Origin: Candidatus Avipropionibacterium avicola
Lineage (GTDB): Bacteria; Actinomycetota; Actinomycetes; Propionibacteriales; Propionibacteriaceae
Direction of reading: 5' to 3'
DNA: 11,923 bases
Assembly (NCBI GenBank): GCA_018715445.1
Contig: DVLP01000208.1
Span: 1-11,923 of the forward strand
Position numbers and translations under genes: made by a program. The notes under the pieces are model-generated. The model worked only from the letters and a program-made list of their open reading frames with translations, ran no database searches and was not told where the DNA came from. How positions within the stretch are numbered: position 1 is the first letter of the stretch; every line of letters starts with the position of its first letter. This document shows positions 6,189 through 11,923 of the stretch, in pieces.

Positions 6189-7247
6189 TCATGACACTAC
6201 TCGCGTGGCCGTCTCCAGGACCGCAGTGGCCGCGCCGGAGTCGATGGCGGCCTCGGCCCGGGCCATCGCGTCGCCGAGCTGGGCGATGAGACGATCCGGG
6301 TCAAGGGTCTGGGCACACAGCAACAGCGCCGCGTTGAGCACGACGATGTCCCGTCGAGGTCCGGGCCGTCCTGCGAGCACGGCGCGGGCGATGGCGACAT
6401 TGGTCCTGACGTCACCGCCCCGCAGCTCCGCCAGCCTCGGTGCGGTGATCCCCAGAGCAGTCGGGTCCAACTGCACCTCGGTGACACCTGTGGCGCGGAC
6501 CAACCAGAGATCGGACGGCAGCGTCGTACTCGCCTTGTCGAGGCCGTCACCACCCGAGACCACGACCCCGGTCCGACCGAGCCTGGCCATCACTTCGGCG
6601 ACCAGCGGGGCCTTCGTCCGGTCGGCCACTCCGATGACCATCCGTCTCGGCCGAGCTGGGTTGAGCAGCGGCGCCGCCAGGTTGAACACCGTCGGCACGC
6701 CGAGATGCCGGCGGGCATCGACCGCATGCCGCAACCCGGGGTTGAACTGCGGCGCAAACAGATAGGCGAACCGGTGTCGTACGATCCGACGCTCCGCCTC
6801 GGTCGGGTTGAGGTCCAAGGGGAGACCCAGGCCTTCGGCGAGATCGGCCGAGCCGGCGGTCCGGGAACTGGCGGCGCGACCGCCGTGCTTGACCACGCGC
6901 AACCCGGCGCCGGCCGCGACGATGCCTGCCAGGGTCGACACATTCATCAAGCCACTGCCGTCCCCGCCGGTGCCAACGATGTCGACCGCGTCGTCGGGTG
7001 CTCCGACCGCGCGCCCATGGTCCAGGAGGGCCCTGACCATCCCGTGCAACTCTTCGGTGGTCTCGCCCTTGGTCCTCAACGCAGCAAGGAATCCGGCCAC
7101 CGCGATCGGGTGCGCCGCCCCGGTGACGATCTCGGCACCGACCCAATTGGTTGCCTCGGCGTCGAGGTCACGGCGGGCGGTGAGTTCGCCGATCAGCGAC
7201 CTCCACTCGTACGGCTTCGGTACGGCTTCGCTGACAGGATTGGACAT
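6189..7247 (-). CDS. trpD: Anthranilate phosphoribosyltransferase family protein, divergent active site
   Basis: The protein has 352 residues, normal for TrpD, which joins anthranilate to PRPP in tryptophan synthesis. AGGAGG (7253-7258) lies five bases before the ATG. The PRPP loop GTGGDGS is at 92-98 and LLNPARP at 194-200. Several family-conserved positions differ. KHGN is KHGG (Gly123 for the anthranilate-contacting Asn). FHP is FNP (Asn169). GP before LxNPA is AP. The Mg2+-binding DGLDE is DGLDK (Lys238 for Glu). One residue appears inserted after RAASS relative to M. tuberculosis TrpD as I recall it. The fold is clear, but these changes leave room for an altered substrate or a weak enzyme. 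A Trp-codon leader upstream argues for a role tied to tryptophan. It heads the minus-strand gene array. Confidence 0.9.
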   Translation of the reverse strand: MSNPVSEAVPKPYEWRSLIGELTARRDLDAEATNWVGAEIVTGAAHPIAVAGFLAALRTKGETTEELHGMVRALLDHGRAVGAPDDAVDIVGTGGDGSGLMNVSTLAGIVAAGAGLRVVKHGGRAASSRTAGSADLAEGLGLPLDLNPTEAERRIVRHRFAYLFAPQFNPGLRHAVDARRHLGVPTVFNLAAPLLNPARPRRMVIGVADRTKAPLVAEVMARLGRTGVVVSGGDGLDKASTTLPSDLWLVRATGVTEVQLDPTALGITAPRLAELRGGDVRTNVAIARAVLAGRPGPRRDIVVLNAALLLCAQTLDPDRLIAQLGDAMARAEAAIDSGAATAVLETATRVVS

Positions 7248-7293
7248 CTGGGCCTCCTGGGACAGGGGACCGCCCGCGAAGGCCGCTACATGC

Positions 7294-7318
7294 CACGACC
7301 GCCTCGAGGGCGGCCGTG
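7294..7318 (-). terminator. Attenuator 3:4 hairpin upstream of trpD
   Basis: On the minus strand CACGGCCGCC (7318-7309) pairs with GGCGGTCGTG (7303-7294) over 10 positions, one of them G-U, around a 5-base loop. It lies between the leader peptide and the trpD ribosome site, where a trp attenuator terminator should be. The following minus-strand bases (GCATGTAGC) contain no U-run, so termination may be weak, or control may act on translation instead. Confidence 0.6.
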
Positions 7319-7361
7319 TGGGTGTGCTGCGCGCTGGAACGGTCCGCCGATCAGGCGGGCC
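7309..7361 (-). promoter_or_regulatory. trpL: Attenuator segments 1, 2 and 3 (competing pairings)
   Basis: Segment 1, GGCCCGCC (7361-7354), ends the leader reading frame and pairs with segment 2, GGCGGACC (7348-7341), apart from one mismatch. Segment 2 extended, GGCGGACCGT (7348-7339), also pairs with segment 3, ACGGCCGCC (7317-7309), with one bulged A. Segment 3 is also the 5' arm of the 3:4 terminator hairpin. The pairings are mutually exclusive. A ribosome stalled at the Trp codons would cover segment 1 and favour 2:3, which disrupts 3:4. Confidence 0.65.
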
Positions 7362-7386
7362 ACCAGGAGAGGCGCTGCGGGTTCAT
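7351..7386 (-). CDS. trpL: Tryptophan leader peptide MNPQRLSWWPA
   Basis: The ATG at 7386 opens an 11-codon frame ending in TGA at 7353-7351. Codons 8 and 9 are adjacent TGG Trp codons. Trp is rare, so two in a row in such a short peptide just upstream of trpD is the signature of a trp leader, as in Streptomyces and Corynebacterium trp operons. A TAACGT -10 box ends seven bases before the ATG, and there is no Shine-Dalgarno, so the leader is probably translated from a leaderless message. Stalling at the Trp codons when charged tRNA-Trp is scarce would control trpD. Confidence 0.75.
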   Translation of the reverse strand: MNPQRLSWWPA

Positions 7387-7393
7387 GGCGGAC

Positions 7394-7399
7394 ACGTTA
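7394..7399 (-). promoter_or_regulatory. Predicted -10 box of the trp leader transcript
   Basis: TAACGT on the minus strand (TANNNT type) ends seven bases before the leader ATG, placing the start of transcription at or next to it. GTGACA further up resembles a -35 box, but its spacing of 14 bases is short. Confidence 0.45.
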
Positions 7400-7403
7400 T
7401 CAG

Positions 7404-7423
7404 CAGGGTGAGTTGTCACCCTG
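7404..7423. promoter_or_regulatory. Perfect 8-bp inverted repeat, candidate operator in a divergent gap
   Basis: CAGGGTGA (7404-7411) and TCACCCTG (7416-7423) are exact complements separated by GTTG. The site covers the region just upstream of the trp leader -10 box, where a repressor would block polymerase. It is also 72 bases upstream of the divergent beta-helix gene and could serve both. The length and symmetry fit a dimeric regulator; its identity is not evident. Confidence 0.5.
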
Positions 7424-7495
7424 GATCCGCCATCTCCGGTGCCGATGCTCATCAGCTGCTACGGTCGGAATCCCCCACTGGTGAAGGATCTGTCG

Positions 7496-8467
7496 ATGAT
7501 GCGCCTCCTGACCATCCAGCCGCTGCGACGCGGACCACTGCTGATCGCCGCCATGGTCGCTGCGATACTGGCCATGATGCTTCCACCCACCACGGCCCAT
7601 GCCGCAGCCCCGACCGTGATCCACATCGCCCCTGACGGCGACGACAGCGGCAGTGGCAGCGAGGCGAGCCCGTTCCGTACCCTCGCCAAGGCCAACGCCC
7701 ACCTCGAAGAGACCAAGCCGGCCACCGATGTCGAGGTCCGTCTCGCGCCCGGGACCTACACCGAGACCGGCACCCGTTGGACCTACCACTCCGAGCACGC
7801 CACGCTGATCACCGGCGACGGTGGCACCGCGACCTTCTCCGGGCAGGACACCTACGGCAACTACATCCTCAAGTTCGGCCCCGAGGGGACCGACCGGGTG
7901 GCGATGAACCTGACGGTGCGCCACCTGGGCTTCACCGGCTCCTCGAATGGGCTGCAGGTCATCAATGCGACCACGGTGACGCTGTCGAGCCTGGTGTTCA
8001 ACAAGATCGGCACCCACTACACCGGGATCGGCACCGGCTATGCCGCGCTGAGCATCCAGAACGTCAGCGGTGTCGGTGTCTGGAGCCCGAAGTTCACCGA
8101 CATCGTCAACACCGCCGACCAGCAGGGCCTGGTGCATGCGATCTACGCGGCCAACAACGCCGACAACATCACGGTCCACGACCCGGTGGTCAGCCGGGTC
8201 TCCGGTGACCCGCTGCGGTTCCGCAACGGATCGGACAACTTCGTCATCAACGGCGGCTCGGTCAGCAACTCCGGGCGCTACTCCGCATTCTCCGAGTGGT
8301 ACAACGACACCATCGACGAAGCCCGCTCCACCGGGGCCCGCTTCGAAGGCGTCTCGGTGACCACCCAGGGATTCGACGCACCGCTGGTCCACGGCAGGAC
8401 CGCCTGCTTCGCCAGCTCGGCAGGGACCACCCCGATCACCCCCTGCTCCATCACCGACATCCCGTAG
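7496..8467 (+). CDS. Secreted right-handed parallel beta-helix protein
   Basis: The ATG at 7496 gives 323 residues, with AAGGA seven bases upstream. A signal peptide is clear: basic MMRLLTIQPLRRG, a hydrophobic core (LLIAAMVAAILAMML) and an AHA site at 34-36. The mature N-terminus (IHIAPDGDDSG...SPFRTLAKA...VRLAPGTYTETG) is the opening motif of DUF1565/pectate-lyase-like beta-helix proteins. Later coils show short repeating strands (LQVINATTVTLSSLVFNKI, NITVHDPVV, FVINGGSVSNSG). The only two cysteines in the mature protein, Cys304 and Cys317, could form a disulfide that caps the C-terminus. No catalytic lyase or hydrolase set is evident, so it may bind or degrade a polysaccharide. It runs divergently from the trp leader. 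Confidence 0.88.
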   Translation: MMRLLTIQPLRRGPLLIAAMVAAILAMMLPPTTAHAAAPTVIHIAPDGDDSGSGSEASPFRTLAKANAHLEETKPATDVEVRLAPGTYTETGTRWTYHSEHATLITGDGGTATFSGQDTYGNYILKFGPEGTDRVAMNLTVRHLGFTGSSNGLQVINATTVTLSSLVFNKIGTHYTGIGTGYAALSIQNVSGVGVWSPKFTDIVNTADQQGLVHAIYAANNADNITVHDPVVSRVSGDPLRFRNGSDNFVINGGSVSNSGRYSAFSEWYNDTIDEARSTGARFEGVSVTTQGFDAPLVHGRTACFASSAGTTPITPCSITDIP

Positions 8468-8479
8468 GTCGGTGGTGGC

Positions 8480-9076
8480 ATGCCCGATCCACGCAGCCAT
8501 GCAGCAGGGCCCGCGGCGCGAGCCCGGGCCGCTGCAGAAGTGCTGGGTGCCGAGGCGTTTGCCAACTGGTGCAGCGAAGTCCTGTCCGGCGTGATCGGAT
8601 TCGAGGAACTGGCCGCCACCCAGGATCCGGATCCACGCTGGCTGGCTGACGGAGCCTGGGACTCCTGGGGGCCTGCCACCACTTGGCCCGAGCGAGGTCT
8701 GGCGTACTGGCCCCGGGTCTGGGCTGCGCGCAGCCTGTTGCACCAATGGCACCCGGTGGCCGAGCCCGCGATCCTGCACGGTCTGACCGATGACCACTGG
8801 CGGGTGCGGGAGATGTGCGCGAAGGTTGCCGCCGCCCACGCCCTGAGCTCGGCCGCTGACGCCTGCGCCCAGCTGGCCGCCCATGACGGATCCGCCAGGG
8901 TCCGGATCGCCGCGCTGCGTGCCATCGGAGCCGTCGGCGAAGGAGAGCATGCACCGGCACTGATCGCCGGCCGGGAGGACCAGGATCCGACGGTGGCCGA
9001 TGCTGCGGCCTCGGCGCTGCTACGCCTCGCCGAGCGCTTGGACCGCCCCGTTGCGAGCCTGCTGGGCGAGGAATGA
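8480..9076 (+). CDS. HEAT-repeat protein
   Basis: The protein has 198 residues from the ATG at 8480, only 12 bases after the beta-helix stop. The ribosome site is weak (GGTGG). Residues 93-187 contain about three HEAT-like helical pairs: AEPAILHGLTDDHWRVREMC, ADACAQLAAHDGSARVRIAA and APALIAGREDQDPTVADAAA, each with the D-x-x-x-V-R/A-x-x-A pattern. Such repeats form a curved helical scaffold for protein contacts. The N-terminal 90 residues are tryptophan-rich (WLADGAWDSWG, WPRVWAARS) and may extend the scaffold. No signal peptide, so it is cytoplasmic. It shares the strand but no obvious function with the secreted protein upstream. Role unknown. Confidence 0.85.
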   Translation: MPDPRSHAAGPAARARAAAEVLGAEAFANWCSEVLSGVIGFEELAATQDPDPRWLADGAWDSWGPATTWPERGLAYWPRVWAARSLLHQWHPVAEPAILHGLTDDHWRVREMCAKVAAAHALSSAADACAQLAAHDGSARVRIAALRAIGAVGEGEHAPALIAGREDQDPTVADAAASALLRLAERLDRPVASLLGEE

Positions 9077-9115
9077 GCAGGACAGCGTCGCCGGGCCGCA
9101 CGTAAGGTGGCGAGC

Positions 9116-10078
9116 ATGGCGCTCACCGCGACCGATGTCGATCGGTTCGAGGCTGCCCGGCCACGGCTGGAGGCGGTCGCGTACCGGCTGTTGGGCTCGG
9201 CCGGCGAGGCTGAGGACGTCGTCCAGGAATCCTTCCTGCGTTGGCAATCTGCCGACGTGGAGCGGATCGAGGTGCCCGAGGCCTGGTTGACCAAGGTGGT
9301 CACCAACCTGTGTCTCAACCAGCTGTCCTCGGCGCGGGCGCGACGTGAGACGTACGTGGGCCAGTGGCTCCCGGAGCCACTGTTGCTGGGTGATCCGATG
9401 CTGGGTGATCCGATGCTGGGTCCGGCGGAGACCGCTGAGCGACGGGAGTCGATCTCGTACGCGGTGATGGTCCTGCTGGAGCGGTTGTCCCCCCAGGAGC
9501 GCGCGGTCTACGTGTTGCGGGAGGCCTTCGGACATCCGCACGCCGAGATCGCCGAGATCCTGGACATCTCCGAGTCCGCGAGCCAGCAACTCCTCCACCG
9601 GGCAAGGAAACATGTCGAGTCGGGTCGCGTCCGCACCGGGACCGACCGCGCCACGGCCGAGCGGATCGTCGAGGAGTTCCTGATGGCGGCGACCAGCGGC
9701 CGGACCGAGCCGTTGCTCCGACTGCTGACCGACGATGCGGTCGCCGTGGGCGATGGTGGCGGTACGGTCCCGGCCGCACCCCATCCGTTCTCCGGAGCGG
9801 CACGGGTGGCGGTCTTCCTGCGAGGACTGTTCAAGCCGGGCACGGCCAAGCGGAAGATGTTCGGCAACAGCGTCACCCTGGAGGCTGCCGTCATCGACGA
9901 CGAGCCGGCCGTCATCGCGACCTCCGAGGGACAGTTGTGGGGCGTCATGGTGCTGGATGTCGGCCCGGACGGGATCCGGGGCATCCACAACCAGGTCAAC
10001 CCCGACAAGCTGGCTCGCCTGGCTGAGCGATGGGCGCAGACCCCCGACCGTCCGAAGGGCCACACCGTCGAGTTGTGA
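9116..10078 (+). CDS. ECF41-family RNA polymerase sigma factor (SigJ-like) with C-terminal SnoaL-like domain
   Basis: I chose the ATG at 9116 with AAGGTGG five bases upstream, giving 320 residues. The GTG at 9107 is an in-frame alternative. Region 2 covers about residues 10-75 (YRLLGSAGEAEDVVQESFLRW) and region 4 about 112-170 (LSPQERAVYVLREAFGHPHAEIAEIL). ECF41 signatures are present: WLPEP (84-88) in the linker, DGGG (213-216) and NPDKL (295-299) in the fused SnoaL-like domain at about 180-300. That domain replaces an anti-sigma factor and controls activity in ECF41 proteins. These factors usually activate one neighbouring oxidoreductase, epimerase or carboxymuconolactone decarboxylase gene. 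The oxidoreductase directly downstream fits. The linker contains a tandem duplication. Confidence 0.95.
   Translation: MALTATDVDRFEAARPRLEAVAYRLLGSAGEAEDVVQESFLRWQSADVERIEVPEAWLTKVVTNLCLNQLSSARARRETYVGQWLPEPLLLGDPMLGDPMLGPAETAERRESISYAVMVLLERLSPQERAVYVLREAFGHPHAEIAEILDISESASQQLLHRARKHVESGRVRTGTDRATAERIVEEFLMAATSGRTEPLLRLLTDDAVAVGDGGGTVPAAPHPFSGAARVAVFLRGLFKPGTAKRKMFGNSVTLEAAVIDDEPAVIATSEGQLWGVMVLDVGPDGIRGIHNQVNPDKLARLAERWAQTPDRPKGHTVEL
9386..9415 (+). repeat. Tandem 15-bp duplication in the sigma factor linker
   Basis: CTGGGTGATCCGATG occurs at 9386-9400 and again without change at 9401-9415, followed by a partial third copy, CTGGG (9416-9420). It encodes LGDPMLGDPMLGP in frame, directly after the WLPEP motif. 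Identity at every base suggests a recent slippage event. Confidence 0.9.
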
Positions 10079-10090
10079 CGATGTGAGCCA

Positions 10091-10132
10091 CGTCATGACG
10101 ATCGGTGTCATGGATCAGTGCGCTGTCCGGTT
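10091..10132 (+). promoter_or_regulatory. Candidate control region of the oxidoreductase gene
   Basis: CGTCATGACG (10091-10100) is a perfect 10-base palindrome just after the sigma gene. A second GTCATG lies 15 bases downstream (10107-10112) within TGTCATG (10106-10112). TGTCATG shares TGTCA with the reported ECF41 -35 motif TGTCACA. At a 16-base spacing the -10 position reads GGTT rather than CGTC, so the match is only partial. A promoter here would leave about 30 bases of leader, including the AAGGAG. Confidence 0.3.
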
Positions 10133-10168
10133 CAAGGGATACAAGCCATCCCACGAAGGAGCACGGAC

Positions 10169-11356
10169 ATGCCGCACAACATCATCGTCCTCGGCGCCGG
10201 CTACACCGGCGCCCTGGCTGCTGGTCGCCTGGCCCGGCGGCTGCACACCGACGACGTCGCCATCACCCTGGTCAGCGCCGGGACCGAGTTCGTCGAGCGG
10301 GTCCGGATGCACCAGTTGGCCGTCGGCCAGGAGCTGCGGGCCCACCCGTTGACCGAGATGTTCGACGGGACCGGGGTGGTGCTGCGCCATGCCCGGGTGG
10401 ACGAGATCGACGTCACCCGTCGGATCGTCCGGGTGAGTGACGCCACCGGTGACCACGAGCTCAGCTACGACACCCTGGTGTACGGACTGGGCAGCAGTTG
10501 GGACACCCATGGCGTGCCCGGAGTGAGCGAGCACGCCCACGACATCGCGGGACCAGAGGGTGCCCGCAAGCTGCACCGCCGGCTCGCTAAGCTGACGGCC
10601 GGCTCCACGGTGACCGTCGTCGGCGGGGGCCTGACCGGGGTCGAGGCTGCCACCGAGATCGCCGAGTCGCGTCCGGACCTGTCGGTGTCCCTTGTGGTAC
10701 GGGGATTGCTCGGCTCGTGGCTGTCGCCGCGAGGACGCGATCACGTCCGTACCGTCACCGATCGATTGGGGATCACGGTCCACGAAGGGGCCGCGGTGAC
10801 CGCTGTCACCGAGGACCACGTCACCACCGAGGACGGCCGCACCGTGCCCGCCGAGGTGACGGTGTGGACCACCGGGTTCGCGGTCCATCCGATCGCGCAG
10901 GCCTCCGGGCTGGAGGTCGCCGAGACCGGCCAGATCGTGGTCGATGCGACCATGCGGTCGGTCTCCCATCCTGAGGTCCATGCGATCGGAGATGCGGCGT
11001 ACGCAATCGGGCAGCGCGACCAGGTGTTGCGGATGTCCTGTGCCTCCGGGACCCCGACGGCCTGGCAGGCTGCGGATGCCATCGCGGCCCGCCTGACCGG
11101 GCGACGGATCCCGATGGCGCCGCTGCGGTACTTCAACCAGTGCATCTCGCTGGGACGACGCGACGGGCTGATCCAGTACGTCACCGCCGACGACCGGCCG
11201 GTACGGGCGGTGCTGACCGGACGAGTGGCCGCGCTCTACAAGGAACTGATCTGCAAGGGGGCGGCCTGGGGCGTGGCGAACCCGTTGCTCGGGCTGCCGA
11301 CCAGGCGGCATCGGGTCGTCACCTCCGCCACCCAGCCGTCGGAGGCACCCGCCTGA
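10169..11356 (+). CDS. FAD/NAD(P)-dependent oxidoreductase, NDH-2-like
   Basis: The ATG at 10169 has AAGGAG (10156-10161) seven bases upstream and gives 395 residues. The FAD-binding Rossmann motif is IIVLGAGYTGALAA (5-18). The NAD(P)-binding motif is VVGGGLTGVEAATEIAE (150-166). The second FAD motif is HAIGDAAYAIG (271-281). The stretch FVERVRMHQLAVGQ (41-54) is typical of actinobacterial relatives of type II NADH dehydrogenases. There is no C-terminal membrane helix, so it is likely soluble or loosely attached. It follows the ECF41 gene by 90 bases, matching the reported ECF41 linkage to oxidoreductases, and is probably its main target. The electron acceptor is unknown. Confidence 0.92.
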   Translation: MPHNIIVLGAGYTGALAAGRLARRLHTDDVAITLVSAGTEFVERVRMHQLAVGQELRAHPLTEMFDGTGVVLRHARVDEIDVTRRIVRVSDATGDHELSYDTLVYGLGSSWDTHGVPGVSEHAHDIAGPEGARKLHRRLAKLTAGSTVTVVGGGLTGVEAATEIAESRPDLSVSLVVRGLLGSWLSPRGRDHVRTVTDRLGITVHEGAAVTAVTEDHVTTEDGRTVPAEVTVWTTGFAVHPIAQASGLEVAETGQIVVDATMRSVSHPEVHAIGDAAYAIGQRDQVLRMSCASGTPTAWQAADAIAARLTGRRIPMAPLRYFNQCISLGRRDGLIQYVTADDRPVRAVLTGRVAALYKELICKGAAWGVANPLLGLPTRRHRVVTSATQPSEAPA

Positions 11357-11417
11357 GCCGAGCGGGTGGGGCCGCGAGCTGACAGGATGGTCCGACACCG
11401 ACCGATCCGAGGCGACG

Positions 11418-11923
11418 ATGACGACCATCCACGTGGTGACCCACCCGCAGGCCCAGCACCATGTCGACGGCTTGGTCGGCGGCTGGTACGACTCCGGCCT
11501 CACCACCCTCGGCCGTACCCAGGCAGCAGCGATCGCCGAGGAACTCGCCCGCCGCACCGACCCCCGAGCTCGTCGAGGGGTAGGGGTCATCAGCTCCGAT
11601 CTCGCCCGCGCCCACCAGGCGGCGACGATCATTGCCGAACGCCTCGGCTCCGAGCTCCGTCTGGACGCCGACCTGCGGGAGAAGTCGTACGGCGAGGCGG
11701 AGGGCCGACCGAAGGCATGGCTGCAGGAACGTCAGATCCCGCTTCCCGACCGTGGCGAGCGTCTGGACCACGACGAGGGGATCCCGGGTGCGGAGACCCG
11801 GCTCCAGCTGGCAACCCGGGCCTATGCCGCGATGGAGCGCCTGCTTGCCTCCCCGGCGGACACCCACGTGGTCGTCACCCATGGCGGCACGGCCACGCTG
11901 CTGCTCGCGGCCTGGATCGAGAT
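11418..11923 (+). CDS. Histidine phosphatase family protein, THP variant, cut by the window end
   Basis: The ATG at 11418 follows GAGG by five bases. The window holds 168 codons and the frame is still open. The family's RHG motif is replaced by VVTHPQAQHH, with His9 as the likely phospho-accepting residue and Thr8 in place of the phosphate-binding Arg. Other landmarks are present: SSDLARAHQAA (59-69, Arg64), LREKSYGEAEG (86-96, Glu88) and the second catalytic His155 in VVVTHGGT. Such proteins hydrolyse phosphate esters or, in some cases, transfer phosphate. Loss of the first Arg may lower phosphatase activity or change the substrate. I have the impression that THPEA-type variants recur in actinobacteria, so this may be a subfamily rather than a mutant. 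It lies 61 bases after the oxidoreductase. Confidence 0.88.
   Translation, partial: MTTIHVVTHPQAQHHVDGLVGGWYDSGLTTLGRTQAAAIAEELARRTDPRARRGVGVISSDLARAHQAATIIAERLGSELRLDADLREKSYGEAEGRPKAWLQERQIPLPDRGERLDHDEGIPGAETRLQLATRAYAAMERLLASPADTHVVVTHGGTATLLLAAWIE

Noticed and set aside
7400..8950. Long minus-strand open frame opposite the beta-helix and HEAT genes
   Set aside because: The plus-strand genes have a signal peptide, a beta-helix motif and HEAT repeats. The minus frame gives Gly/Asp/Val-rich low-complexity sequence and crosses the trp leader region.
10115..11632. Long minus-strand open frame opposite the oxidoreductase
   Set aside because: The plus strand carries three intact nucleotide-binding motifs. 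The minus product has no recognisable motif.
1..11923. A defence island, toxin-antitoxin pair, retron or other mobile system
   Set aside because: I looked for nucleases, reverse transcriptase, integrases, paired small toxin genes, direct repeats and tRNA attachment sites and saw none. The HTH-vWA pair is the only unit that could be imagined as such, and nothing in it is toxin-like.

Overview
This is a high-GC actinobacterial chromosome segment. GC-rich third codon positions, several genes that look leaderless behind a TANNNT -10 box, an ECF41-type sigma factor and a tryptophan leader peptide with tandem Trp codons all point to Actinomycetota. The genus is not resolved; frequent cgtac-type words loosely suggest Propionibacteriales. 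I see no rRNA, tRNA, CRISPR array, insertion sequence or phage gene.

Layout. At the left edge there is a possible N-terminal fragment of a minus-strand gene (1-66). A small two-helix membrane protein (151-402, minus) follows, with a hairpin directly after its stop. A divergent gap (403-618) leads to a two-gene plus-strand unit: an HTH-like protein (619-999) and a von Willebrand A protein (996-1640). These overlap by ATGA and end in a large inverted repeat shared with the convergent neighbour. From 1657 to 7247 seven genes lie in tandem on the minus strand. In transcription order they are a TrpD-family phosphoribosyltransferase, a Nudix hydrolase, a SAM methyltransferase, a biotin/lipoate-ligase-like protein, a second Nudix hydrolase, an SDR oxidoreductase and an SsfX3-like GDSL esterase. 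The first five are separated by only 23-45 bases. The 123-base gap before the SDR gene, with a weak hairpin, may start a separate unit.

The most informative region is the divergent gap 7248-7495. On the minus strand, upstream of trpD, it carries an 11-residue leader peptide MNPQRLSWWPA with adjacent Trp codons. Downstream of it are mutually exclusive 1:2, 2:3 and 3:4 pairings, and the Trp-codon segment is also complementary to the trpD Shine-Dalgarno sequence. This is the architecture of a tryptophan attenuator. A perfect 8-bp inverted repeat lies just upstream of its -10 box. The TrpD protein departs from the family at several conserved positions (KHGN to KHGG, DGLDE to DGLDK), so its chemistry should not be taken for granted even though its control looks tryptophan-specific.

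On the plus strand, right of that gap, are a secreted beta-helix protein (7496-8467) and a HEAT-repeat protein (8480-9076). These are followed by an ECF41 sigma factor with its fused SnoaL-like regulatory domain (9116-10078) and an FAD/NAD(P) oxidoreductase (10169-11356), the usual kind of ECF41 partner. The window ends inside a histidine-phosphatase-family gene (11418 onward) with a THP motif in place of the usual RHG.
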